A stretch of 64,000 nucleotides of DNA from Periplaneta americana (taxonomy: Eukaryota; Arthropoda; Insecta; Blattodea; Blattidae), in assembly GCF_040183065.1 (NCBI RefSeq), contig NC_091117.1, positions 114,303,001 through 114,367,000 of the forward strand, given 5' to 3'. Of the stretch, positions 41,849 through 53,616 are shown one piece after another (position 1 is the first letter of the stretch; the number at the start of each line of letters is the position of its first letter). A model generated the notes under the pieces. It was not told the DNA's origin. It made no database searches and was given only the letters and a program-made list of their open reading frames with translations. The position numbers and the translations under genes were made by a program.

Positions 41849-42925
41849 TATAAATAAAAAAACCTTGAACGTCAGGCACATGATGACATGTTTTCTTTTT
41901 GGTGCCTGATTTACAACTGTTTTAAATTGAGTTAACGTTGGCAGGCATTTCGCTAAGGAGTTCATCAATTCATGTAAGTGACGTTAAGTAAAGAATAAAT
42001 CTTAGCTTAGTAAAGGCAATTCGTTTTGGTTGTCTATAGTTAGGTTTCCGAGGTTTCTGAAAATGTAATAAGCAGTTTAATTAAAAACAGAAGCAGAAAG
42101 GAAAACCCGTGCAACGCCGGGTGCTTTTAGGTAGTATATTAATATTGATAAACGTCAAGGCCGCTTCAAGTAGACGGAGTAATTTGTTTTTATTTCATTA
42201 TAGCCATCGTTGTCATTCCTGCAATAACTCGTATGTGACATTTCGATTTTCAGATTATTGCTCTATTAAATAACTTCAATAATTATATAGCAAATAATAA
42301 AATCTACTGTATGTAATTATATTTCTTTCTTTCTTCCGAAAATGTAGGAATTCACTATCTGCTATGTACCACTGCCATGGAATGAATAAATTTGTTTTTT
42401 TTTTCTTACTGAAAAAATTTATATTTTGCACATAGTAGTTACGGAACAACGACGCTATAATCTGAGGCGGCGGTGGAAATGTATTGTATTGTTACTTTAA
42501 AAATCTTGTATATCCTTAAATATCAGTCCTATGAAAATTATACCTGGAATGAAACTTATCGGAAATAATTTTTAAAGAAACATTTGTTAATGTAATATTT
42601 TTCACAAAATGCAATAATAAGCGAGATATTTCGGTTTCTTTAATTCAGGACCCCTTATAAACCACCTTTTAAATGAAGCATTTTGAATGCCATGTATCCT
42701 AAAATCTAAGTTACAACGAACTTAATTTATATTCAAATTTTCATCGAAATCTGTTCAGCCATTATTGCGTGAAAAGGTAACAAACATCCTGACAGACATA
42801 CAGACAGATATACAAACAAAATTTCAAAAAATTGTTTTATGTTCTCACGATGAATAATTATACATGTTAACACCAATTATTTTTGCAAAAGCGAAAATTA
42901 CCAGAAGAATTTTGGCTACAGATTT

Positions 42926-43015
42926 ATTATTATATTATATTATATTATATTATATTATATTATATTATATTATATTATATTATATTATATTATATTATAT
43001 TATATTATATTATAT
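42926..43015. repeat. TATTA microsatellite at the left of the second inverted repeat
   Basis: About 18 pentanucleotide units; mirrored at 44478-44562. Confidence 0.95.
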
Positions 43016-43500
43016 AATGTGTTGATAACGGATGTACTCCGATAAGTAAGTTTTTAATTTGTTGTGGGGGCTCTTGGTCTCAGGAGGAACAACTTTTACA
43101 ACAGAGCAACATAATCTGCTTGGCTCATTACCTAATTTTTTTGCATTGCATTTATTGCATATGTATTTTAACACGATTCAATTGAGCATAGTTAAAATTT
43201 GTATTATAAAATAATGGATTGCTAAGCTAACGTAGTATTACTGCATACTAAATCAACACACTCTCGTTGTTCGTCAATTCTCCGAGATGAAAATGAATTT
43301 GTTCATAAACATTATTTTAAGAAATACAGGAAATGAATATACACAATAGGCTATCAAGTTTTGTGTGCATAAGAAGCTATTTTAATCTTACCTGTCCTCG
43401 ATTCACTCAGAAGTTGCTGTAATAACATTATAGCATTATGTCCATCTAGAGAAACTACAATTTCCAATGGTGAAATAATTATACAAATGGTTAATTAGCT
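43016..43500 (+). repeat. Left arm of the second large inverted repeat
   Basis: Pairs with 43977-44477 in reverse complement at roughly 85-90 percent by eye. Shared blocks include GGATGTACTCCGATAAGTAA, GGAGGAACAACTTTTACAAC and TTATGTCCATCTAGAGAAAC. The microsatellites outside are mirrored too, and further out family A 3' sequence (about 42480-42925 against 44563-45015) is also inverted. Confidence 0.9.
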
Positions 43501-43506
43501 TCCGAT

Positions 43507-43950
43507 ATCACTTCTGTCTGTCTGTCTCTCTGGATGTTTGTTACCTTTTCACGCGATAGTGGATGAACGGATTTCAATGAAAATTGGAATATAAATTAAG
43601 TTCGTTGTAGTTTAGATTTTAGGCTATATGACATTCAAACTACATTATTTAAAAGGGGGTTATAAGGGGGACTTAATTCAATAAATTTAAATATCTCGCT
43701 TATTATTGATTTTAGTTAGAAATGTTACATCACGAAAGTTTCTTTAAAATTGATTTCCGATACTTTTTATTCTTTGAAAATTTTTTAAAGGACTGATAGT
43801 TAATGAGATAAATGAGTTTTAAAATTAAAATAACTGCCATCTAACACGGTGTAATAAAATAAAAAACAAATGACTTCGTCTATAAGGGGTCTTGGACAAC
43901 AACAATCGAAATCTATGAAACATAGCCTACAGAGAATGATTCTGTGTTTG
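43507..43950 (-). mobile_element. Family A segment in the loop of the second inverted repeat
   Basis: Minus-strand family A sequence (CTTTTCACGCGATAGTGGAT and GACTTCGTCTATAAGGGGTC blocks), closest to copy 2. It forms the single-copy centre. Confidence 0.65.
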
Positions 43951-43976
43951 AATGAAGTAATATCGGAAGCTAAATT

Positions 43977-44477
43977 AACAGATTTGCATAATTAATTATA
44001 ATTTCACCATTGGAAAGTGTAGTTTCTCTAGATGGACATAATGCTATAATGTTATTACAGTAACTTCTGAGTGAATTGAGGACAGGTAAGATTAAAATAG
44101 CTTCTTATGCACAGAAAATTCGATAGGCTATTCTGCACATTCGTTTCCTGTATTTCCTAAAATAATTTTTATGTACACATTCATTTTCATCTCAGAGAAT
44201 TAACGAACAACGAGAGTGTATTGATTTAGTATGCAGTAATACTACGTTAGCTTAGCAATCCATTATTTTATAATTCAAATTTTAACTATGCTCAATTGAA
44301 TCGTGTTAAAATACATAAAATATATATGCAATAAATGCAATGCAAAAAAAAAATTGGGTAATGAGCCAAGCAGATTATGTTGCGCTGTTGTAAAAGTTGT
44401 TCCTCCTGAGATTCAAGAGCCCCCACAACAAATTAAAAACTTACTTATCGGAGTACATCCGTAATGAGCACACTTTT
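43977..44477 (-). repeat. Right arm of the second large inverted repeat
   Basis: Reverse complement of 43016-43500 with many small differences, so it is clearly older than the palindrome at 30.5-35.2 kb. Confidence 0.9.
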
Positions 44478-44562
44478 TTATATAATATAATATAATATAA
44501 TATAATATAATATAATATAATATAATATAATATAATATAATATAATATAATATAATATAATA
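44478..44562. repeat. TATAA microsatellite at the right of the second inverted repeat
   Basis: About 17 pentanucleotide units; complement of the 42926-43015 tract. Confidence 0.95.
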
Positions 44563-45015
44563 ATAAATCTGTAGCCAAAATTTTTCTGGTAATTTTCCTT
44601 TTTCCTAAAATAATTGCTGTTAACATGTATAATTATTCATCCTGAGAACATTAAACACTTTTTTTTTTTTAAATTTTTGTTTGTATATCTGTCTGTCTGT
44701 CTATCTGGATGTTTGTCACCTTTTCACGCGATAATGACTGAACGGATTTCGATGGAAATTGAAATATAAATTGAGTTCGCTGTAACTTGGATTTTAGGCT
44801 ATATGGCATTCAAAATACTTTATTTAAAGAGGCCTGAATTAAATAAATCGAAATATCTCGCTTGTTATTGCTGTTTGTGAAAAATGTTGCATAACAAATG
44901 TTTCTTTAAAAATGATTTCCGATAAGTTTTATTCTCTCCAAAATTTTGATAGGACTGATATTTAAGGATATACAAGACTTTTAAAATAACAATACAATAC
45001 ATTTTCACCGCCGCA
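44563..45015 (-). mobile_element. Family A 3' part, inverted
   Basis: Carries the same blocks as the end of copy 3 in reverse: GTAGCCAAAATTTTTCTGGT, the GTCTGTCTGTC run and AACGGATTTCGATGGAAATT. Confidence 0.7.
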
Positions 45016-45914
45016 CAGTGGTCTAAAATCCATATTTAGTATGACAAATGTAAAAAAATGACATGTAAAGAAATGAAATTAAACCCTTAAATTATTTTTC
45101 CTATATAACTGAGTAACACTCAATTGATTATCTTAATCAGCGGAGGTGGCTGCTTGCGAGATAAGAAGCCGGTAACGTGCCATATTTCGCCACCCAGCAT
45201 TCCTACTCAGCAAGCGCCGCGAGTCTGCCCTTTTCTTTGTGCTGTAACTCTGTTGTAAGTGGTCGATTCCATTCATATCTGGTACCAACATGTCAAGTAG
45301 TTCTTTGGGTATGTAACACTGTTTGTTTTTGTTACATTTAGTGTTATTATAGTATGTCAAATTAGCATGAATGGACACGGGACAAAATATAAATATAACC
45401 ATTGAGTGCAGACTTTGCTAAGGTAGAGAAAAGAAAACCCTTTGTTTTGTCCAAAAATGATTTCTTTTTCACTCCCTTCAGTATTTACCTCTATTTTAAA
45501 TCTAGTCTTAAGGTGCGCAGATTTGCGGAAGTAATAATTTATGAGCACTATTCTTTCGAGGTGCAGTAGTGCAATTTTTCTTGGTTGCAGTTGTTTCAAT
45601 ATCTGTGAACCGAATCTGCTTCTGGAATTCAAGATGACAGCTTGTTAATTATGTATCAGATAAGCTTCCCGAGTGCCCAAAAGGTGTAATAGTACCTAAA
45701 ACGTTACATTTTCCCCCATAAGATAATTTATCGTTGGAGAGCAAGAGAATAAGGAATAGGCCTATGCGTTTTTTAAACGAAATGGACATTGGCTTAATGA
45801 GCTACTTATTAAATTAGGTTCTCATCGTGATAGTAATGAAAATTTATAGAAAAAGTCATGGCTGTCCAGGAAAGCTTTCCTTTACAGCAAATATGAGGTC
45901 GAAACAAAGACAAT
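45016..45914. other. Stretch without recognised feature
   Basis: No supported gene or repeat family; modest GC patches near 45140-45260. Confidence 0.4.
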
Positions 45915-46089
45915 CCAGAGAATTAGAGCTTGTATACAAAGCAAGTTTACTATCTGTAACTACTGTATAAAGTTTTATAAAAATCTGTTAAGACAGAAGA
46001 AAAGTTACAAATTTGTCTAAATGCATCCCCTGTAAGGGGCACTTCTGCTTATACCAACGTAAACAGAGTTTGTACACATAATAAATATA

Positions 46090-48016
46090 GGGGAAAGTAA
46101 CCTAAATCGTACCGGCGCCGAAATCGTACCACTATTAATATTGAGGAAAGTATTGCGTGCAGGGACCATCTGGGGAATTTTCCATGAAATACAAATAGGA
46201 ACTGATACTCGTTCAGTTTTCCGCCTTTTAACCAAGACAACAGCCGTATTAAATCGTGTTTAATAGTAAGTTCTGATTTCTCATATAAGATTTTGTTACT
46301 CTTTCGTAAGCTTTTATTGAAACATTGAGTAGTTTAATGAATGTGTTTTATTACACCTAATATATTAGATTGTTTGCATTATTTAAACGGTAAAAATGGT
46401 CACTGTAACAGTTTTGTTTAGGTTATAATCTGAATAGTTTGTTTTGAGTGCTAGTTTCCTAAATCGTACCTCTGAAAGGTTGCTCATATCGTACCAGTAC
46501 GATTTTGGCAACGTGAACAAATAACGTTAGGTGCATACTATTTTCAAATTCCAGAATAGGTAATGACCAAACAAGAATACAGAAAATCGAAACCAAGTGC
46601 TTTACTTAAGGCAGTGGATGAATTTCGATCCAGAGCAGTGGGATTGAATGAATGTTGCGTAAGTACAAAATCCCAAAATCGATTTTCAAGCGATATTTGA
46701 TGGGCAAAATGATCTGGATCGTCCTGCAAATGGATCCGTCAACGGGAGGAATACAGCTATTTCAGGGAAATATAAGAGGAATTGGTCTAACATATTCTGA
46801 TGTTTGAAGAATATCTTTCTCAACTTACTACAAAAGACGTTAGGAAGTTTGCCTTCGATGTGTTAGAAGCACACCTACCAAATCTGTTCAATAAATAATA
46901 CGACTGGCGAGAAAGAAGTGCTATTATGGGTTCATCAAGAGGCATTCAAATTTAATATTTTAGGAGAAAAATATTACAGATAAATTCTGTAGGGCAAATT
47001 AATATATCTATAATATTCAAATTTAAGTTTGCGGCAACTGGAAACTGTATCTGAATCGTTCTAAAGGGTTTAATAAAGTTAATGTTAAAGGGTCTTTTTA
47101 TTGTTCGGAGAAGGTAGTCGACGAGTACTTCATAGGCGCTTTATACATATTTAACGTTGACGGAACGGGTTTCTCCCTAAACCAAAGATTTCAGCTCAAA
47201 CGAGAACGAGAAAAAGTGCTCAGTAAGTTGTTGTGCTAACTTCAAGTCCCTATAAAAATCAATTGCAGCAGAAGAAACCGAAAGGAAGAACTTCAAGGAA
47301 ACAAATAAAAAAAAAAGTAAATCAGCTATCAAAAAGAACGACAAAATCATCTAAAATGATTGATTTTGATGTAAAAGAAGAGGACTGGTTTTATTTTATC
47401 TGTGAAGAAGCTGTCATTGAAGATATGATTCCTTGCTGTGTGCAATAAATGGGTGCATGAGACGTGCAGGAGTTTCTACGGCACAAGAAAGTTCTCATTT
47501 TTCCTGTGACATGTGTAACGACAGAATCTGAGAAGTAGGTATCTTTCATTTGCGTTAAATATATGATGTAATCTTGAGTGACCCTTCGTGTTTTCATTTT
47601 ATTAGATCTTGATAATAGCCTATTTAAGATTTATATATTACAAAAATCTTTGTATCTTAAAACATCTTTGTTTCTCATTTGTATTAATAAAATGTCATAG
47701 TAAATGACAATAATATAATTAAATAAGTTATTTTTTGTAGTGCTTATTTTGAAAATTGTGTATTTTACAAATGGGTACGATTTAAGCAACCTCTAGGTAC
47801 GATTTAGGAAACTAGGCGCACAAATCGTACCACTTGCAGAGTTTTAAATAATGTCTTTTAAAATAATTCATAATTATTTAAAAATTCTGAAAAAAATGTA
47901 TTTTGTGTCCCAAGGTCCTGTCTCAATGTTTAACAGTATATGCAATTAAAATGCCTTCCCATTTAGGAATAACTAAAGAAAAATTGAAAAGTGGTACGAT
48001 ATAGGCAACCTTCCCC
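46090..48016 (+). mobile_element. pogo-like transposon with TA duplications, internally deleted
   Basis: 24-bp ends with about four mismatches: left GGGGAAAGTAACCTAAATCG, right (reverse-complemented) GGGGAAGGTTGCCTATATCG. TA is present at 46088-46089 and 48017-48018. The motif CTAAATCGTACC and close variants recur several times inside both ends (for example about 46105, 46465, 47768 and 47800), on both strands. The element splits the 140-bp tandem array, so the array is older. Confidence 0.88.
46520..47535 (+). pseudogene. pogo/Tigger-like transposase relic
   Basis: An N-terminal DNA-binding stretch appears around 46562-46730 (SALLKAVDEFRSRAVGLNEC, then KYKIPKSIFKRYLMGK). Next is a TKDVRKFAFDVLEAHLPNLF block, as in CENP-B-type proteins. 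The first catalytic-block remnant FNVDGTGFSLNQRF (near 47147) stands for FNVDETG. The rest of the DDE domain is deleted, and the sequence goes to a basic linker (KKPKGRTSRKQIKKK) and a C-terminal Cys-rich finger (DWFYFICEEAVIEDMIPC then NKWVHETC and HFSCDMCND). Stops and frameshifts occur in all parts. Confidence 0.75.
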
Positions 48017-48789
48017 TACTAAGTGTAACTACTGTATAAAATTTCATAAAAATCTGTTAGATAGGACAAAAGTTACTAATTTTGTCTAATTGCGCCCCCC
48101 TATAAGGGGTAGTTACACTTAGACCAAAGTAATGAGAGCTTGTATACAAAACATATATGCTACCTGTAATTACTGTGTAAAATTTTATAAAAGTCTGTTA
48201 AATAGGAGAAAAGTTACTAATTTTGTATAATTGCACCCCCTATAAGAGGTACTGTAGTTCCCTTTATACCATCGTAATCAGAACTTGTATACAAAACATA
48301 TATGCTACTTGTAACTGTTTTGTAAGTTTTCATAGAAATCTGTTAAATAGGAAAAAAGTTACTAATTTTGTCTAATTGCGCCCCCCTATAAGGGGTAGTT
48401 CCCCTTATACTAACGTAACGAGAGCTACATATATGCTACTGAGTAACATTTCATAAAAATTTGTTAAATAGGAGAAAAGTTACTTATTTCGTCTAATTGC
48501 GCCCCCTTTAATGGGTAGTTCCCCTTATACCAACGTAATCAGAGCTTGTATACAAAACATAGATGCTACTTGAAACTATTTTGTAAAATTTCATAAAAAT
48601 TTGTCAGATAGGAGAAAAGTTACTAATTTTGTCTAAATGCGCCCCCTCTATAAGGGGTAGCTCCCCTTATACCAATGTAAGGAGAGCTTGCATAAAAAAC
48701 ATATATGCTACCTGTAACTACTGTGTAAAATTTCATAAAAACCTATTAGGTAGCTGAAAAGTTATTAATATGTCCAGCTAAATTTGCAT

Positions 48790-49393
48790 TCCAGACCATT
48801 GAGCGCAGCCTCCGATTATAGCGTTGTTGTTCCTATGTGCTAAATATAAAATTTTTGAGTAGGAAGAAAAACACATTTATTCATTCCATGGCAATGGTAC
48901 ATAGGAGATCGTGAATTCTTACATTTTCAAAAGAAATAAATATAATTACATTTCACTATATATATACTGTATCACTGTTTAAGTTATTTGAAGGTTTCAG
49001 AACCATAGTGGGTCAAGCGCCATTTACTGAAGACGTAGCAAACAAGGGTTAAATTTAAGTTATTACCATAATTCAACGGAAATATATAGCAAATAATATA
49101 AAGTATATATATTAAAAACAAGAGATATGTCAATCTTCATTAAACTATGGTTGCATGTGATAACAAATAAGAAACATGTTACAGGAATTGTCATTGCACT
49201 AAATGAGTGGTCTCTGGATTAAAATGATAGCTTTTTAATTTTTTTAAAATACAATTTAAGTTAAGTAACATATTGAACGATTTATTCTTCTATCAAACAC
49301 GAATGGTCCCTGGATCAAATGTCCTATTTTAATTATGTAACTACATTATATTTATTTCTAACAGGTGCAGCGGAGCGCACGGGTACGGCTAGT
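48790..49393 (-). mobile_element. Family A repeat, copy 4, inverted and partial
   Basis: Minus orientation, with the family start (ACTAGCCGTACCCGTGCGCT) at 49393. It runs back to the AACAACGCTATAATCGGAGG block near 48800, where the tandem array begins. Confidence 0.7.
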
Positions 49394-49711
49394 AAATAAT
49401 AAATTTGACAGTAAAGATAAATTATACAATAACGGTATATATGGTATAAAATGTATTTCGTGCAATTTAACATATACAGTATTGGTCAAACCAAAAGAAA
49501 CTTTAAAATTAGGCACAAAGAACACGTCACTGACTTCAAATACAATCGTAAAAAATCTACTTACACCAAACATTTAATACAAAGCAGTCATGAATTGGGT
49601 AACATCAAGGATAAGTTGTTAATTTTAAAATCTAATTCCGATAAACTTTCCATAAATAATGCTGAAGAAATTTATATAAATACATTTTTACCAAAAATAA
49701 ACAGATTCTAA
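49394..49711 (+). pseudogene. Penelope-like element GIY-YIG endonuclease fragment
   Basis: NKFDSKDKLYNNGIYGIKC leads, after one frameshift near 49470, into IGQTKRNFKIRHKEHVTDFK and TYTKHLIQSSHELGNIKDKL. This is the GIY...YIGQTxRxFKxRxKEH arrangement found at the C-terminus of Penelope-like elements. The second Tyr of YIG is affected by the frameshift. It begins exactly at the family A border and stops at 49711. Confidence 0.8.
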
Positions 49712-49784
49712 ATGAAAATTTAATACATTCAACTAACCCTCTATTTCATATTAACACACAAAATAGCTTCTACGCGCAGTAGGG

Positions 49785-50215
49785 GAAATTCTGCAGTTAG
49801 TAAAAATATATTCTTACTACAAAAAGGAGCCATTAGAATAATAGTTGGAGCAAAGGCCAGAGAATCATGTAGATTATTTAAAAAAAAAATTAGAGATTCT
49901 AACCTTAACAAATCAATACATATACTCTACAATAAATTTCCTCTTATGTAATAAAGAAAATTTTCCAACTAACTCAGCCATACATAGTATAAATACCCGA
50001 AGAAGGAATGATTTTCATACGCCATCATCAAATTTATCATGCTTTCAAAGGGGAGTACTTACATGGCGATAAAAATGTTCAATAGTCTTCCTCAGGACAT
50101 TAAGAATAATAGCCAAAACCTTGCATTATTTAAGGTAAAACTAAAAAATTACTTAATATTTCACACTTTCTATTGTGTAGATGAAATCTTGACATTTCAT
50201 AGTACTGTGTAAATA
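49785..50215 (+). pseudogene. LINE C-terminal fragment
   Basis: Across two or three frames: LLQKGAIRIIVGAKARESCR, LEILTLTNQYIYSTINFLL, NTRRRNDFHTPSSNLSCFQR, MFNSLPQDIKNNSQNLALFK, LKNYLIFHTFYCVDEIL. This is the familiar C-terminal part of jockey/CR1-like RT proteins (ILQKKAIRII...KILTLxxLYIY...HNTRxRxD...YNxLPxxIK...FYSxxEFL). It is dead. The tail may have seeded the adjoining microsatellite. Confidence 0.8.
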
Positions 50216-50327
50216 TTATAATACTATTAAATGGTAAACACATTACATTGTATAAAATATTGTTATTAAGGTATTAATTCTGTATATATTTCATATTTGC
50301 ATTTTATATGTATTGCATTTTATTGTT

Positions 50328-50888
<561 letters not shown>

Positions 50889-51869
50889 ACAACATAGCAC
50901 AGCTGATCCACCCCCACGTTACTTTACTCACTCTTCTTACGTCTTTCTCTCGACACACATCAGCTCCACACACGCTCCATCTTCGTTGTATTTCGTCCTA
51001 ATTATACATTTTTCAAAAATTTTAAACTTTCAAATCTTATATTATTTTCTCCCTCTACAGAGCTTCGTGCTATAACACAACTATACATCGCTGCCGGTAG
51101 GTTATCATTTAACATCTTTGAAGACTCGGCATTGGGAGATTTATATATCTTAATTCTACGATCTAATGCTAAAATGTGCTAATACCTCAATGCTTTTTAA
51201 CATTTGACAATTTAACATACAGTATACCACTACATTGACTTATCTACTTGTGGTTCTAGTACATATGATCAGTAATGTATGATCACAATTTTTTACATAT
51301 AATTTATTCGTCATAATCTGACAGCATATTTTATGATATATATTCATAATTCAAGAATGTTCATAGGCTACTATCCACTTTAATTCTATGATTGAAATAA
51401 TGGACTGTATTAATATTTAAATGTTGATATCATCACATTGACTTTCTATCCAAGGTCCTAGAACCATAATTATTAATATACAATCTTTTGTATAGTATTC
51501 ATTTGTTTCTTTTATCTGCCTAAACAACGCTTTTCTGCAATATTGCATATTATTTAATTTATGACATGTATTTATTTAAGAAAGTTCAATTTTGATTTTT
51601 CACATCTTCAAACATCGTTACACATATATAGGTTTCAGTTGCATAGATATCACTATTTTAGCGATCGTATGTATTCATAATGTCAATTTATTTTATTTTA
51701 TAATCTGTTGCACATTATTCTTCGTTACTTAATACTGTGTTCTTCCATTCACGTTCAGTACACTCTAGGAATTTAGTTATATTTTTTCCCGTCACTGGTT
51801 TTTCTAAATATGTAATTACAGAATCCTTTTGCAGACATTTCTTGTACATTTTGTAAAAGTATGCATATT
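50889..51869. other. AT-rich stretch without recognised feature
   Basis: Nothing supported; it may belong to the same long repeat family as 51870-52370. Confidence 0.35.
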
Positions 51870-52370
51870 TAATTTCTTTCTACATTCCCAAACAAACAAG
51901 TGATTACCTACAGGTTGTTCCATATTCATATAATCACTACGCAAAATACACATTCAACAATCTGCCCATAATATAGTGAAGCATGTATTTCGTAAAATTT
52001 GTTATCTGCCATAGACAATTTTAGTGTGATATTATTAAATGTGCATATTTTAAAACAATTTTATATGTAATTATTGCTAATTATTTTAATCTTTACTTTC
52101 CAATTCGAGAACTGTTTTAAATATTTTAAAAAGTTTTTTTTTTAATTTTAAAGTTTTAAAAAAATTTTGTTAATACTCTTGCAATATGTAATATGGATTT
52201 ATTTACCATATATATAGATATCTACATAGTTGTCTTATGATGCCCATAACAAGGGGCGAAAACGTTCATGTGTAATAAGATATATTAGGAAAAATAACTT
52301 TGTTGACATTTTAATAAATCAGTCAAAGACGGGAATTGAACAAACTTTACTTTTTGTATTTATTATTATT
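51870..52370 (+). repeat. Copy of the palindrome unit without the LTR
   Basis: Matches the outer extension (35239-35515 reversed), the CTTATGATGCCCATAACAAG...GAAAACGTTCATG block and then AAAAATAACTTTGTTGACAT. It passes directly across the point where the arms carry the LTR. It is therefore an empty site for that insertion. It diverges from the arms after about 52370. Confidence 0.85.
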
Positions 52371-52728
52371 GTATGACCTATTGGAATATATATGAAAATG
52401 AATTCAAAATTCAAAATCCTTCTAGTTGCCTAGGAGAAATCTTTGTATACAAGATAGCAAGCGTTGTGCCGAAATAGGTTTTTCGGTATAAGAGGTGTTG
52501 AAAACTTGTATTTCCGCGAAAATCTCTAAATACATTTTTCGTACATTGCCATTTATTTCTCAAATGAGAAAATGAAAGAAAAGAATAAAAATAAGAAAAT
52601 CACTTGAAAGGCTACTTTATATAGATACACAAGGTTCTGCGATTTTTGTTGAAGACAGACTGATGGACACAGCTACTAGAAACTGCTGAAAGTTTACATT
52701 AAAGTGAAAGTGTTGTGTAAAATGTTCC

Positions 52729-53046
52729 ATGACTCGTGAGAAGCAATGTAAAACATCACCTGTCAATGTGGATTACACTGAACGAAATAATAATGCAGTT
52801 AAGATTTTGTACCAGCAACTGGCTATGAAATACGTACCCATTGATGAATACAGACCCTCTTATAAGTGCAACCTTCAAGTGTCCTGCAGAATAAAAAATA
52901 CAAGATGTATTGGGGTAGGACAGTATTCACAGAAAAAAAAAAAAGTTTTAACCATTAGAATTGAAACAAAGGAGATAGGTATTCTTAACACACTTGATTT
53001 CGGAAGAAATTATTCAGTGTCGAAATTCAACGACGGTGAGAAATGA
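52729..53046 (+). CDS. Hypothetical small ORF, weakly dsRBD-like
   Basis: 105 codons from ATG 52729 to a stop ending at 53046. The protein is basic. NNAVKILYQQLAMKYVPIDE could be a first helix, PSYKCNLQVSCRIKN a strand region and GVGQYSQKKKKVLTIRIETK a G-x-G-x-S-x-K-K region. That order loosely resembles a double-stranded-RNA-binding domain. Conserved Ala positions of the second helix are missing, so the match is weak. There is no visible promoter or intron. It could be a fragment of a host gene, part of a mobile element or chance. Confidence 0.25.
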   Translation: MTREKQCKTSPVNVDYTERNNNAVKILYQQLAMKYVPIDEYRPSYKCNLQVSCRIKNTRCIGVGQYSQKKKKVLTIRIETKEIGILNTLDFGRNYSVSKFNDGEK

Positions 53047-53049
53047 CCG

Positions 53050-53240
53050 ACAGATTTTTACTTGCAGCCCTGCACCATGGACACAGTTAATTACGTGTCG
53101 TAAATCACGACACAGCCTCCCAGCTTTACTTGTCTCTCGCAAGAAGTCATCCCTCGTTCTCGGCCGGTTTTGAACCCAAGAACATGAGAAGCAACGGTCA
53201 GCATTATATCCGTTAGGATTCTGAGAACGTCTTTCTGATA
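53050..53240 (-). mobile_element. tRNA-derived SINE (candidate)
   Basis: On the minus strand a TAACGGATATAATGCTGACC head (A-box-like) precedes TTGGGTTCAAAACCGGCCGA (B box), then a body with GAGGGATGACTTCTTGCG and the hairpin GTCGTGATTTACGAC. The layout fits a SINE. Confidence 0.55.
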
Positions 53241-53556
53241 CATTCTGAGAAGAAACAAATCGTAATACCACACTATTACCGATAACCATCAGTTACGAAT
53301 TTCTTGCCTTGTTCTATGTTCTTTACTTGTTTGTTTGTTTCTTTCCATTTCTCATTCTTTTGTTCGGAATTTATTTCCTCTTTCTTTTCTTAATTCTGTG
53401 CGTTTTTATATACTTTCTCAGACTAAACAATGATCAGGCAGGACGCCAATGAAATGCATTAGCACTACCCTGTGTTTCATTCAAATAAAATACTATCGGT
53501 ACCTAACAATTATTGACAATAAAAGAGTATCTGTGCCAAATACGGGATTTAAACCC

Positions 53557-53613
<57 letters not shown>
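53557..53613. repeat. AAT microsatellite
   Basis: About 18 AAT units. Confidence 0.95.

Positions 53614-53616
<3 letters not shown>

Larger units (their letters stand above)
39528..42133 (+). mobile_element. Helitron-like insertion with two tandem 5' ends (candidate)
   Basis: The 5' side TCTTATATATAAAAGTCAAT is followed by a GTAT tract and CAAATCTACACGCTTTGACC. A diverged second copy of the same start occurs at 40388. The 3' side has ACCCGTGCAACGCCGGGT, which can form a terminal stem-loop, then TGCTTTTAGGTAG before family A sequence resumes. A hairpin just before a TAG-type 3' end and no terminal inverted repeats fit a non-autonomous Helitron. The CTRR end is imperfect and about 60 bp of the host repeat is missing at the junction. 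Confidence 0.4.
38263..42925 (+). mobile_element. Family A repeat, copy 3, with nested insertions
   Basis: Begins ACTAGCTGTACCCGTGCGCT at 38264 and reaches the family's 3' block GCTACAGATTTATTATTA near 42910. Compared with copy 1 it is lengthened by a LINE 3' end (38373-38450) and a Helitron-like insertion (39528-42133). The family body resumes at 42134 with TATTAATATTGATAAACGTC. Confidence 0.7.
45915..48785. repeat. 140-bp tandem array, interrupted by a pogo element
   Basis: Units contain GAGCTTGTATACAAAACATA, then TGTTAAATAGGAGAAAAGTT, TTTTGTCTAATTGCGCCCCC and ATAAGGGGTAGTTCCCCTTA. Unit starts near 48136, 48281, 48422, 48542 and 48684 give a period of about 141-145 bp, with one shortened unit of 120. 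One unit lies left of the insertion (45926-46088). Almost every unit has the ATAAGGGG...CCCCTTAT hairpin. Confidence 0.9.

Noticed and set aside
48017-48785. CRISPR-like array of regular repeats
   Set aside because: Units are continuous tandem copies without unique spacers, in a eukaryotic genome; it is a satellite-type array.
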